A program made the translations under genes and the position numbers. From NCBI GenBank assembly GCA_028875225.1, contig JAPPFB010000003.1, positions 1-64,000 of the forward strand: DNA of 64,000 nucleotides, given 5' to 3'. Source of the DNA: Chloroflexota bacterium (GTDB lineage: Bacteria; Chloroflexota; Dehalococcoidia; Bin125). The notes below the pieces were generated by a model that was not told the DNA's origin, did not search any database, and saw only the letters and a program-made list of their open reading frames with translations. Below are positions 8,700 through 16,117 of this stretch, piece by piece. Position 1 is the stretch's first letter; every line of letters starts with the position of its first letter.

Positions 8700-9647
8700 A
8701 TGGGTGATCGACTTGATGGCCGCGTCGCCATCGTGACCGGCGCCGGACGCGGCATTGGCCGCGGACACGCCCTGCTGCTCGCGTCCGAGGGCGCGCGGGT
8801 CGTGGTCAACGACTACGGCGGCTCCCAGGGCGGCGAACTCGACGGCGAGGCCGGCCCCGCCGATGAGGTCGTGACCGCGATCAAGGACGCCGGCGGCGAC
8901 GCCGTCGCCAACTACGACTCCGTCGCCGACATGGCCGCCGGCGAGCGTATGGTCCAGCAGGCGCTCGATGCCTTCGGCCGGCTCGACATCCTGATCAACA
9001 ACGCCGGCATCCTTCGCGACCGGATGGTCTTCAACATGACCGAAGAGGAATGGGACGTCGTCGTCGACGTTCACCTCAAGGGACACTTCACCGTCACCAA
9101 GTACGCCTCGCAGGTCTTTCGCCAGCAGCGCTCGGGACGGATCGTCAACACCTCATCCGAGTCCGGACTGGGCAACATGGGCCAGGCCAACTATGCCGCC
9201 GCCAAGGAGGGCATCGTCGGCCTGACCCGCACCCTCGCCCGCGACCTCGGTCGCTACGGCGTCACCGCCAACGCGATCCGGCCGCGAGCCGGGACGCGCC
9301 TGACCCTGACCGAAGAACTGGCCGAGGCCCAGCGACGCGCCCGCGAAGCGGGACTGGCCGCCGGCGACGCCGGCGACATCGACTTCGGCGCCGACCGCGA
9401 GGCGATGATGGCGCCCGAGAACGTCTCCCCGTTCGTCGTCTGGCTCTGCACCGACGCCGCCGCCAACATCAACGGCCGCGACTTCCTCGTCTGGGGCAAC
9501 GAGGTCGGCATGTACAACCTGCCCACCGTCGAGGCCGCCGTCTACGCCTCCGGCACCAGCTTCAGCCTGGACGAACTCGACCGAGTCGCAGCCCAGTCCT
9601 ACCTCGGCTCCCAGAAGAACCCCTGGCCCGCCCAGGCCCCACGATAG
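8700..9647 (+). CDS. Short-chain dehydrogenase/reductase (3-hydroxyacyl-CoA dehydrogenase-like)
   Basis: A 315-residue classical SDR. It has the NAD(P)-binding TGAGRGIGRG near residue 14, NNAGI near 100, and the Ser-Tyr-Lys site with Tyr165 and Lys169 in the AQANYAAAKEG-type region (here GQANYAAAKEG). The VVVNDYGGSQGG segment after beta-2 is typical of the (3R)-hydroxyacyl-CoA dehydrogenase branch (MFE-2-like), which suggests an acyl-CoA substrate. The ATG at 8700 follows GAAAGGACC. A C-terminal extension of about 50 residues follows the usual SDR end. A dienelactone hydrolase gene lies 130 bp downstream across a repeat. Confidence 0.92.
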   Translation: MGDRLDGRVAIVTGAGRGIGRGHALLLASEGARVVVNDYGGSQGGELDGEAGPADEVVTAIKDAGGDAVANYDSVADMAAGERMVQQALDAFGRLDILINNAGILRDRMVFNMTEEEWDVVVDVHLKGHFTVTKYASQVFRQQRSGRIVNTSSESGLGNMGQANYAAAKEGIVGLTRTLARDLGRYGVTANAIRPRAGTRLTLTEELAEAQRRAREAGLAAGDAGDIDFGADREAMMAPENVSPFVVWLCTDAAANINGRDFLVWGNEVGMYNLPTVEAAVYASGTSFSLDELDRVAAQSYLGSQKNPWPAQAPR

Positions 9648-9698
9648 GCCTGCCCAAGCCCCCGCTAGGCCGGCCCAGGTGCCGCCCCAGCTTCTTTT

Positions 9699-9750
9699 CT
9701 CCCCCGCGGAGCGGGGGAGATGTCCCGGAGGGACAGAGGGGGTCCCCTCG
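9699..9750. repeat. Palindromic repeat, family A (variant with TGTCCC stem)
   Basis: CTCCCCCGCGGAGCGGGGGA followed by GATGTCCCGGAGGGACAGAGGGGG: two adjacent stem-loops. It is related to the copy inside the CoA-transferase gene at 18587, and sits between the SDR and dienelactone hydrolase genes. Confidence 0.75.
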
Positions 9751-9778
9751 TCCCGCATTTCAGTTGAAGGAACATCAA

Positions 9779-10474
9779 ATGGCAATCCTCGCCCACGAAA
9801 CCATCGAATTCTCCGCCAACGGAGGCACCGCCTCCGGCTACCTGGCCAAACCCGTCGAAGGCGGACCCTATCCCGGCGTCGTCGTGATCCAGGAGTGGTG
9901 GGGACTCAACCCCAACATCTGCGACATCGCCAACCGGATCGCTGCCGAGGGCTATGTCGCGCTCGCGCCCGACCTCTTCCATGGCGCCGTGACGGCCGAG
10001 CCGGACGAGGCGCAGAAGCTGATGATGACGCTGCAGGAGCCCAACGCGCTGGTCGACATGTCCGGCGCCGTTTCGGCGCTGCAGGCGCGCGACGATGTCC
10101 GCTCCGACCGGATCGGCGTGACCGGGTTCTGCCTCGGCGGCGGCATGTCGCTGCTGCTGGCCATGAACAACCCGGCCGTCACCGCCGCGGCGCCCTTCTA
10201 CGGCGTGCCCGGCGCCGGCATGGGCGACGCCGGGCAGATTCAGGGCGCCGTGATGGGCTTCTTCGCCGGCCGCGACGAGTGGATCAACGCCGAGGTCGTC
10301 GAGGGCATCCAGTCCGCTCTCAACGACGCCGGCGTGCGCAACCAGGTCCACATGTACCCGGACTCCGACCACGGCTTCTTCAACGACACCTCCCCCGAGG
10401 TCCACGATCCCGAAGCCGCCGCCGACGCCTGGGACAAGCTCAAAGCCTTCTTCGCCGCCGAACTCCAGGCATGA
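9779..10474 (+). CDS. Dienelactone hydrolase family protein
   Basis: A 231-residue alpha/beta-hydrolase of the dienelactone hydrolase family. The Cys nucleophile is in GFCLGGG (Cys118), the acid in the FFAGRDEW region and the His in DSDHGFF near the C-terminus, matching the Cys-Asp-His triad. The ATG at 9779 starts the conserved N-terminal strand, preceded by TTGAAGGAACATCAA; the long upstream open frame is the out-of-frame shadow of the SDR gene. In other bacteria such enzymes open cyclic enol-lactones in aromatic degradation; the substrate here is unknown. Confidence 0.93.
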   Translation: MAILAHETIEFSANGGTASGYLAKPVEGGPYPGVVVIQEWWGLNPNICDIANRIAAEGYVALAPDLFHGAVTAEPDEAQKLMMTLQEPNALVDMSGAVSALQARDDVRSDRIGVTGFCLGGGMSLLLAMNNPAVTAAAPFYGVPGAGMGDAGQIQGAVMGFFAGRDEWINAEVVEGIQSALNDAGVRNQVHMYPDSDHGFFNDTSPEVHDPEAAADAWDKLKAFFAAELQA

Positions 10475-10478
10475 CCAG

Positions 10479-10523
10479 GAGCTCCCCCTCCGGGGGAGCT
10501 GTCACGAAGTGACTGAGGGGGCC
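10479..10523. repeat. Palindromic repeat, family A
   Basis: AGCTCCCCCTCCGGGGGAGCT, then GTCACGAAGTGAC, then TGAGGGGGC. This is the canonical form of the most frequent repeat in the window: a strong first hairpin plus a second short hairpin. It starts 5 bp after the dienelactone hydrolase stop and may act as its terminator. Confidence 0.85.
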
Positions 10524-10540
10524 CGCCCCCTTCGACACGA

Positions 10541-10568
10541 AAGTGCCCCCTCAAATGAGGGGGCACTT
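10541..10568. terminator. Hairpin between convergent genes
   Basis: AAGTGCCCCCTC-AAAT-GAGGGGGCACTT is a perfect 12-bp stem with a 4-nt loop. It lies between the convergent dienelactone hydrolase and membrane-protein genes. It lacks a clear T-run, so its role as a bidirectional terminator is inferred from position and stem strength. Confidence 0.5.
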
Positions 10569-10595
10569 GCTGTTGCGCGCAATGACTGTGTGGTC

Positions 10596-10925
10596 TTACA
10601 ACTCCAGCATCCCCGACTCGGCCTCGTCCTCAACCTCGGACTCCTTGTCCGCACCCAGACCGACCCCGATGTAGACGAAGCCGCCCGCCGCCAGGCCGAT
10701 GAACAGCCCCGCCCCGATGATGATCCAGAGCAGCCAGGCGTCGAATCCACCGTCGGCCGACGACAGGTGCTGATTGCCCGCGCCCAGGTTGATCATGATC
10801 GCGTGCACGGCGATCGCCAGGATGTTGCCGACGATTAGCCCCGGCAACAGCAGCGCCATCTGGATCGGAATTGGCGCATCCTTGAGCCACTGCGGCATCA
10901 TGAAGGAGGGAACCAGAGGCGGCAT
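10596..10925 (-). CDS. Small two-helix membrane protein, hypothetical
   Basis: A 109-residue protein with two clear transmembrane segments (about residues 20-42 and 62-86), joined by a short polar loop and followed by an acidic C-terminal tail. The ATG at 10925 is chosen because GAAGGG lies about 9 nt upstream; another ATG pair follows at residues 9-10. No family recognised. It stands alone and convergent with the dienelactone hydrolase gene. Confidence 0.6.
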   Translation of the reverse strand: MPPLVPSFMMPQWLKDAPIPIQMALLLPGLIVGNILAIAVHAIMINLGAGNQHLSSADGGFDAWLLWIIIGAGLFIGLAAGGFVYIGVGLGADKESEVEDEAESGMLEL

Positions 10926-11049
10926 CGCATCAACCCTTCGCTCGTCGCGCCCGGCATGCTGTCGACCGGCTGTCACAAGTATCGCCCCGCAACCCGCTCT
11001 CGTCTAGGCCTTCGCCTCCGGAACACCCCAGCCCTCGCCCTCCGATCCG

Positions 11050-11190
11050 ACGCCCCGCGCCCCTTCCGATGCCCCGAGCCCTTCCAATGCCCCGCACCAA
11101 CTCCGATGCCCTGCGCCCTTCCAATGCCCTTCACCAACTCCGATGCCCGGCTCCAACTCCGATGCCCCGCACTTGATGCGGGGCCCAGCC
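11050..11190. repeat. Degenerate tandem array ending in a family D palindrome
   Basis: Within the gene-free stretch 10926-11251, about six imperfect units of the type CTTCCGATGCCCCGCACCAA run head to tail, alternating CCGATG and CCAATG. The last unit, at 11161-11190, is a full family D palindrome (CCCCGCACTTGATGCGGGG). It looks like expansion of the leading half of that palindrome. The rest of the stretch shows no gene. Confidence 0.7.
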
Positions 11191-11251
11191 GCCCCGAACC
11201 AATCGCGCTACCATCAGAACATACGTCCTCTACAAGCAGAACGCGCGAGCC

Positions 11252-11599
11252 ATGCCCAACCCCTACCACCTCAAAGCCCGCATCGACCGCCTCTGGCGGC
11301 ACGCCAACTCCGACGCCCCGGCCTACCGACGCCTCAAGTCCCTCGACGCCGTCGTCCGCGAACTCTTCGCCCCGAACGATCGCGCCCGCCAAAACCACCA
11401 GCTCTACCTTGCCACTGACCCCTACGACGTCGCCCGACACCACCTCCGAGACCTCTACGACCACGCCTCCCCTGCTTGGGAAGGCCCTGCCCTCGTAACC
11501 ACAGAAGTCGCCCCCGCAACCACAGAAGTCGCCCCCGCGCAGGCGGGGGCCGCGCCGCTCGATGACGAATCCTCCGACGAGGACGACGATCCCTTGTAA
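11252..11599 (+). CDS. Hypothetical protein with repeat-derived tail
   Basis: A 115-residue frame. Residues 1-75 are rich in His, Arg, Asp and Tyr and look like a small helical protein (a LKARIDRLWRHA-type start). I do not recognise the family. Residues ~82-100 read TTEVAPATTEVAPAQAGAAP and are encoded by a duplicated 21-bp unit plus a GC-rich hairpin (11497-11550), that is, by repeat DNA. The end is a run of acidic residues. The upstream sequence GCGAGCC is a poor ribosome site, so the start is uncertain. Confidence 0.4.
   Translation: MPNPYHLKARIDRLWRHANSDAPAYRRLKSLDAVVRELFAPNDRARQNHQLYLATDPYDVARHHLRDLYDHASPAWEGPALVTTEVAPATTEVAPAQAGAAPLDDESSDEDDDPL
11497..11550. repeat. Tandem duplication plus hairpin inside a small ORF
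   Basis: AACCACAGAAGTCGCCCCCGC occurs twice head to tail (11497 and 11518), followed by CCCCCGC-GCAG-GCGGGGG. It resembles the GCAGGCGGGG elements at 27461-27535. It encodes the tail of the overlapping small protein. Confidence 0.65.
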
Positions 11600-11745
11600 C
11601 TGCAGGCAACGGCCTATCCGCCTTTGTTGCCACCGGTTTTTTTCTTTTTCGCGGATCACCCGCTCCCGGCCCCGCCATGCCCGCTCTCGCCCGAGTCCGT
11701 GCGGATCAATGCCCCCATAGAGAAATCGCGGATACGATAACGCGT

Positions 11746-13659
11746 ATGTCAACGAGCACACCCGCCGCTCACTGGACCAGATTGCCCCGCCGGCGGCTCT
11801 CCCGCCGCTCCCTGCTCGGCGCTTCGGCTCGCGCCGGAGTCGGCGTCGTTGGACTCGCCCTGGTCGGCTGCTCCGACGACGAGCCCGAACCGCAGGAGCG
11901 CCAGCAGCAGGCGATGTCTCAGCAGGATGAGCCGCCGGAGCCGCCCGAGGTTCAAGAACAGTCCAGCCAACAGCAATCTCAAACGACTGAACAGCAGGCC
12001 GCTCAGGCCATGCCGCCGAGCGGACCGCTCCAAGGCGGCATCATCCGCAGCTGGCTGCCGACCGAGCGGCATGACCGCTGGGATCCGCACCGCTCCCGCT
12101 TCCGCCACACCCAGGCCGCCCACAGCCTGATGTACAACCGTCTCATCCGGCCGGCCGCGGCGTCCTCGGGCGATCTCGAGGCCGACCTCTGCGCCCTGCC
12201 CGAATTGCCCGACCAGACGACTTACGTCTTCACGGTCGATCCAGGCGCCGTCTTCTGGGACCACGAGCCGGCCAACGGCCGCGCCTTCACCGCCGAGGAC
12301 ATCCGCTGGAACATCGAGCGCCAGCAGACCGCGGTTGACGCGAGCGGCCTCCCCGACCCGCACTTCTTCCGCCGCAACGCCTACGACCGAACGGCCTCCG
12401 CCGAGACCACCTCGGACCAATCGATCACGCTGACGACCGCCGAACCCGACGCCGCCTATCTCGCCTCCGTCCACGCTTCGCCCTTCGCCTGGATGACCAG
12501 TCCCGAGGCCGCCGAGCAGTTCGGAGACGCCTGGCGCGACGACCCCTCCGACGTCTTCCTCAACAGCGGCACGGGTCCCTACACGCCGCTGCTCTACAAC
12601 GGCTTCGAGTTGACGCTGGCCCGCTCCGGCAACTGGTGGCGAGACGATTCCGCCTGGGCCGAAGGCGTCACCTTCACCTCGGGCGACGCCAACAACATCG
12701 TCAGCCTCTACGGCGCCGCCGCCGTCGATCGCGCCGACTATCCGCTCTCAAATGAGTCGGTCGAAGCGCTGCGCGAGCAGTATCCCGACCATCCCACCTA
12801 CGAACTGCCGCTCGCGGCGCCGGTCGAACTGCTGCTGCCGCTCTCGGCCGACCCCGAGTCCCCGCTCGCCGATCCCCGAATCTTGCGAGCCGTCGGCATC
12901 GCCATCGATCGTCCCAGGCTCATTGAGCGCCTCTACAGCGGCCATGCCCGCGCCTCCGGACCGCTGCCCTGGTATCTGGACGGCTGGGCGCTCAGCGGGC
13001 AGGCTCTTGCCGCACATCCCGGCTACCACAGCGATCGCGATGCCGACCTGGCCGAGATCGCGCAACTGCTCAGCGCCGCCGGCGCGACCGCGGGATCCGT
13101 TCCGCTGCCGCTGGTCGTCGCCGACATCTTCGAGGGCTTCTTCCCCGGCTCGGGCGAGGCGCTCCGCGCAATGATCGCCGATGGCACGGGACTCGAAGTC
13201 GAACTGGAGAACCGCCCCTTCGCCGAATCGATCGATCAGCTTCGCTCAGGCGAGCGCTTCTGCTTCCTCGGCTGGGGCGCCGTGCCGCAGGGCGCCGATC
13301 CAACCGACGACTGGCGCCGAACCCTGCGCACGGACGGCGACGGTCACTGGAGCGACGACGCCAGCGCCGAGCTCGACGCCCTGATCGATGACATGTCGAC
13401 CACCTTCGACCTCGCCGCCCGCCAGCAGCTTGCCCACCAGGTTCAGGAACTGCTGCTCAGCGGCGACGCCCACCAGTGGCGAATCCCGCTGCTCAACGGC
13501 ATCCAGCTCGGCCTGCACCAACCCTGGCTGCACCCCGACCCGCGCCTCTTCGACTACGCCTGGTCGACCGACCACCTCAGCACCTCATGGCTCGACACCA
13601 GCCTCGACACCTACCCCACCGGCCGAGAACTCCCGCCGCCCGAAGAAGAAACCAGCTAG
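11746..13659 (+). CDS. ABC-transporter solute-binding lipoprotein, family 5 (peptide/nickel type)
   Basis: A 637-residue extracytoplasmic binding protein of the SBP_bac_5 (DppA/OppA-like) class. The N-terminus has a twin-arginine-like RRSLLG (Arg20-Arg21), a hydrophobic stretch, and a lipobox LVGC with Cys42 as the lipidated residue. A Gln/Glu-rich linker (about 50-86) precedes the mature domain. The RPAAASSGDLEADL and FTAEDIRWNIERQ segments fit the family. The ATG at 11746 was preferred over an ORF start 69 nt upstream because it directly precedes the signal peptide. No permease or ATPase gene is adjacent, so its transporter must be encoded elsewhere. Confidence 0.85.
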   Translation: MSTSTPAAHWTRLPRRRLSRRSLLGASARAGVGVVGLALVGCSDDEPEPQERQQQAMSQQDEPPEPPEVQEQSSQQQSQTTEQQAAQAMPPSGPLQGGIIRSWLPTERHDRWDPHRSRFRHTQAAHSLMYNRLIRPAAASSGDLEADLCALPELPDQTTYVFTVDPGAVFWDHEPANGRAFTAEDIRWNIERQQTAVDASGLPDPHFFRRNAYDRTASAETTSDQSITLTTAEPDAAYLASVHASPFAWMTSPEAAEQFGDAWRDDPSDVFLNSGTGPYTPLLYNGFELTLARSGNWWRDDSAWAEGVTFTSGDANNIVSLYGAAAVDRADYPLSNESVEALREQYPDHPTYELPLAAPVELLLPLSADPESPLADPRILRAVGIAIDRPRLIERLYSGHARASGPLPWYLDGWALSGQALAAHPGYHSDRDADLAEIAQLLSAAGATAGSVPLPLVVADIFEGFFPGSGEALRAMIADGTGLEVELENRPFAESIDQLRSGERFCFLGWGAVPQGADPTDDWRRTLRTDGDGHWSDDASAELDALIDDMSTTFDLAARQQLAHQVQELLLSGDAHQWRIPLLNGIQLGLHQPWLHPDPRLFDYAWSTDHLSTSWLDTSLDTYPTGRELPPPEEETS

Positions 13660-13664
13660 CAAAG

Positions 13665-13711
13665 AACTCCCCCAGAGGGGGAGCTGCCGCGTAGCGGCTG
13701 AGGGAGCCCGC
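13665..13711. repeat. Palindromic repeat, family A
   Basis: GAACTCCCCCAGAGGGGGAG followed by CTGCCGCGTAGCGGCTGAGG. It lies directly after the solute-binding protein stop and before the convergent HAD gene, so it may terminate both. Confidence 0.8.
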
Positions 13712-13730
13712 CCGTCGCGTGGCCGAAGCC

Positions 13731-14138
13731 CTAGGCCCAGCGCCGCCGGTGCTCCCGCTCGTACTCCAAGATCCGCCGGTACACGCGGACCATCTCCCGA
13801 TCCCGCGCCAGCGGCTCGCGCGGCGGCTTGATCACCGCGCCGCCCAGCGCCTCCACAATCTCGCGATGGTCGTCGATGATGAAGTCGGGCACGATGTCGG
13901 TGAACAGGTGCAGGCGCTGCCGGTACTGGAAGATCGGCTTGCCCATGATTCCGGCCAGCAGCGGCCAGAGGTCGTGCTTGTCCGCCACCTCGCGCCGCGC
14001 CCCGTAGCCCGACCACATGTACACGTGATGCCCGCGCTCCTGCAGCCGCTCCAGCACCTCCCGCGCGTACGGCCGCAGGTGCAGGTTCCAGGAGACCAGG
14101 CACCCGTCGACGTCGAAGAAGATATTCAGCGGCCGCAC
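13731..14138 (-). CDS. HAD-superfamily hydrolase-like protein
   Basis: The 135-residue frame from the GTG at 14138 begins with motif I, FFDVDGCLV (D-x-D), and continues with VYMWSGYG (motif II-like) and IIDDHREI. It is short for a HAD phosphatase and lacks an obvious cap, similar to polynucleotide-phosphatase-like HAD domains. The GTG start has GGTAGG upstream and does not overlap the divergent neighbour; an ATG at 14171 would overlap it by 13 bp. The substrate cannot be inferred. Confidence 0.75.
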   Translation of the reverse strand: MRPLNIFFDVDGCLVSWNLHLRPYAREVLERLQERGHHVYMWSGYGARREVADKHDLWPLLAGIMGKPIFQYRQRLHLFTDIVPDFIIDDHREIVEALGGAVIKPPREPLARDREMVRVYRRILEYEREHRRRWA

Positions 14139-14158
14139 GAACGTTAGCCTACCGCCAA

Positions 14159-14470
14159 ATGTCGCAGGCAACTCAGACCGCCCAGCCGCTCTGCCCGCAT
14201 CTCGACGAGGCCAATCCCGGCCGTCACTTCCAGATGAAGAGCGGCCGCGAATGCTGGCGCTGCGCCTTCCGCAACCGGGGCATGCTGCGCCGCTCCATCA
14301 TCACCTCAGCCGTCGTCGGCACCATCCTCGTCGCAATCAACCAGGGAACCGTAATCGTCGCCGGAGACGGCACCGCCGAACTCGCCTGGAAGATCCCCCT
14401 CACCTACTGCGTCCCCTTCCTCGTCGCCAGTTGGGGCGCCCTCGGCAACGCCTACGTGCGCCGCGTCTGA
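14159..14470 (+). CDS. NrtS-like small membrane protein with N-terminal Cys/His motif
   Basis: A 103-residue protein. Residues ~1-40 contain CPH...H...CWRC, a possible small zinc site. Residues ~44-103 hold two membrane segments with VGTILVAINQG and LTYCVPFLVASWGA, which closely match my memory of the NrtS nitrate/nitrite transporter family. The ATG at 14159 lies only about 20 bp from the divergent HAD gene, so both transcripts would be nearly leaderless. NrtS assignment is by recalled motif only, and the Cys/His extension is unusual for it. Confidence 0.6.
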   Translation: MSQATQTAQPLCPHLDEANPGRHFQMKSGRECWRCAFRNRGMLRRSIITSAVVGTILVAINQGTVIVAGDGTAELAWKIPLTYCVPFLVASWGALGNAYVRRV

Positions 14471-14602
14471 CTACTTCTTTCGAGGCGCCGGCGGACGGGA
14501 CCGCTTGTCATACCTACCCTTGGAGTCTCGTCCGACGAGACGAGGATCGTTTCTCCCATCTCGATTGGTGTCTTGGGGTTCGCGCTTCCGTGGACTGGCC
14601 AT
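14471..14602 (-). CDS. Tiny basic protein downstream of the methyltransferase-HNH gene
   Basis: A 43-residue, very basic frame (many Arg, Lys and Asp-Gly) starting at the ATG at 14602. A strong ribosome site, AGGAAGGAGG, lies 7 nt upstream, which is the best reason to call it. It lies 63 bp downstream of the methyltransferase gene on the same strand and shares its lower-GC composition. Its stop abuts the convergent nrtS-like gene. No family recognised. Confidence 0.5.
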   Translation of the reverse strand: MASPRKREPQDTNRDGRNDPRLVGRDSKGRYDKRSRPPAPRKK

Positions 14603-14665
14603 AATGGCCTCCTTCCTGCGCTTATGGTACGAGGAACCGTCGGCAAAGTCCAATATACGTTCTAC

Positions 14666-16108
14666 CTACCGTCTTATGCCCTGCGCCGTCAGTTTCGCAA
14701 CCAGCTCCTCCTGCGTCCCGACGCCCTTTGTGGAGTTACATGCGCCGCATAGCAGTTGCAGATTCTCGAAGTGATCCGTGCCACCGCGCGACCGAGGGAC
14801 GATGTGATCGACGGTCATGTTCCTGAACGGGAAGAGGGCAAGGCAGCCGTTGCAGTTGCCCTCCTGCTGGCCGTACAAGACGTGTCGATTTGTTGCTGAG
14901 GCGGGAGGAGGGACCGGGCCCAGATCGGTTCTCTGGGGAATGTCGGTTCTGTGCGTTCCCGTGAAGAAGAGTCCGAGTTCATCTTTGAGGCGCTGGACCA
15001 CCAAAGCGGCTGCGCGAGGGGCGATGTCGATTCCGACCCATTGTCGCTCGAGATCTTCGGCCGCCACGCAAGCTGTAGCGCAACCGCAGAACGGGTCAAG
15101 CACCACATCCCCTGGATCAGATGACGCGGCAATGAGTCTTTGCAGAAGATCCACGGGTTTCTGAGTCGGGTAGCCAACATCCTCGTGGCCAGTCACGCGA
15201 AAGATGTCGATGACGAGGTCTCCGACGTGAACCCCTTCGCGCATTGAGAGGTAACTCTTGTACCGAGGAACACCTTTGCTGGACCAGTGGATCAGTCCGG
15301 CTTCATCCAGCGCTTCGCATTTCTCAATCTGGCCAAGCTTTTCGTAGTCGCCCGGCAAGAGGCGTTGCGCGTCTGGCGGAAACTTCTCGCGGCGTGGCGG
15401 TGCCCAAGCGCGCCCTACCGACGGCAAGACGCCTTTGAATTCACCGTAAGCCTCAGAGCCTCCAGGTCGCCCACCCGTCAGCGGTTGTGTGTTGTATCTG
15501 CCAAGGTCATCTTCGTAGCGGAACGATTCCAAGTACTTCTCGCTGAACTCGACGTACTGCTGATTCCAGGTCGAGTCCTTGCTCATGCGGTAATACAGAA
15601 TGCGGTCGGAGTTCCTAGCGTACTTGCGGATGCTCAAGGCCTTGCTCGATTGGCGCTGCCAAGTGATTGCGTTGCAGAAGGCGTCCTGCCCAAAGACCGC
15701 ATCCATCGTCAGCCTTAGGTACGCATCCGCGTAGTCGTCGCAATGGAGGTAAATGCTGCCCGTCGGTTTCAGCAGGCGGCGCATCTCTAAGAGTCGCACG
15801 GACATCATCACCAGGTACGCCTTCATGCTGTCACCATGAGCTGCGCCGGCCGCTTCGATCACTTGGTAAAGATCGGGTTCCACATCTGCGATCTCGCCAT
15901 GCCAAGCGAGGTCCACATCCTCAAGTGTCCAGATGTCCTTGAAGTGCGCCCCTTCTGCTGGACTCCCTATTGGAGCTTCATAATCTTGGTCCGAGTTGAA
16001 TGGTGGATCGAGATAGATCAGGTCCACCGACGCGGAGTTCATCCCCCGCATGATGTCGAGGTTGTCACCAGTCCAGATTGTCTGGTTGGCCCAGTTCGGC
16101 TCCGACAC
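14666..16108 (-). CDS. DNA methyltransferase (beta-class N4-cytosine/N6-adenine) fused to HNH endonuclease domain
   Basis: A 480-residue protein. Residues ~10-390 are a DNA amino-methyltransferase with catalytic DPPF at 34-37 and the AdoMet-binding DPFCGCATA near 337, the beta-class order. Residues ~410-470 are an HNH nuclease: C-x2-C near 418, VDHIVPRSRGG near 431, a conserved Asn, and C-x2-C (CGACN) near 456. It could be a single-chain restriction-modification enzyme, or a methyltransferase with an accessory nuclease. The GTG start at 16108 has AAGGAG upstream and follows the acyl-CoA dehydrogenase stop by 9 bp. Base composition is visibly less GC-rich than the flanks, suggesting transfer. 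Confidence 0.9.
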   Translation of the reverse strand: MSEPNWANQTIWTGDNLDIMRGMNSASVDLIYLDPPFNSDQDYEAPIGSPAEGAHFKDIWTLEDVDLAWHGEIADVEPDLYQVIEAAGAAHGDSMKAYLVMMSVRLLEMRRLLKPTGSIYLHCDDYADAYLRLTMDAVFGQDAFCNAITWQRQSSKALSIRKYARNSDRILYYRMSKDSTWNQQYVEFSEKYLESFRYEDDLGRYNTQPLTGGRPGGSEAYGEFKGVLPSVGRAWAPPRREKFPPDAQRLLPGDYEKLGQIEKCEALDEAGLIHWSSKGVPRYKSYLSMREGVHVGDLVIDIFRVTGHEDVGYPTQKPVDLLQRLIAASSDPGDVVLDPFCGCATACVAAEDLERQWVGIDIAPRAAALVVQRLKDELGLFFTGTHRTDIPQRTDLGPVPPPASATNRHVLYGQQEGNCNGCLALFPFRNMTVDHIVPRSRGGTDHFENLQLLCGACNSTKGVGTQEELVAKLTAQGIRR

Positions 16109-16117
16109 CGGCGCTCC

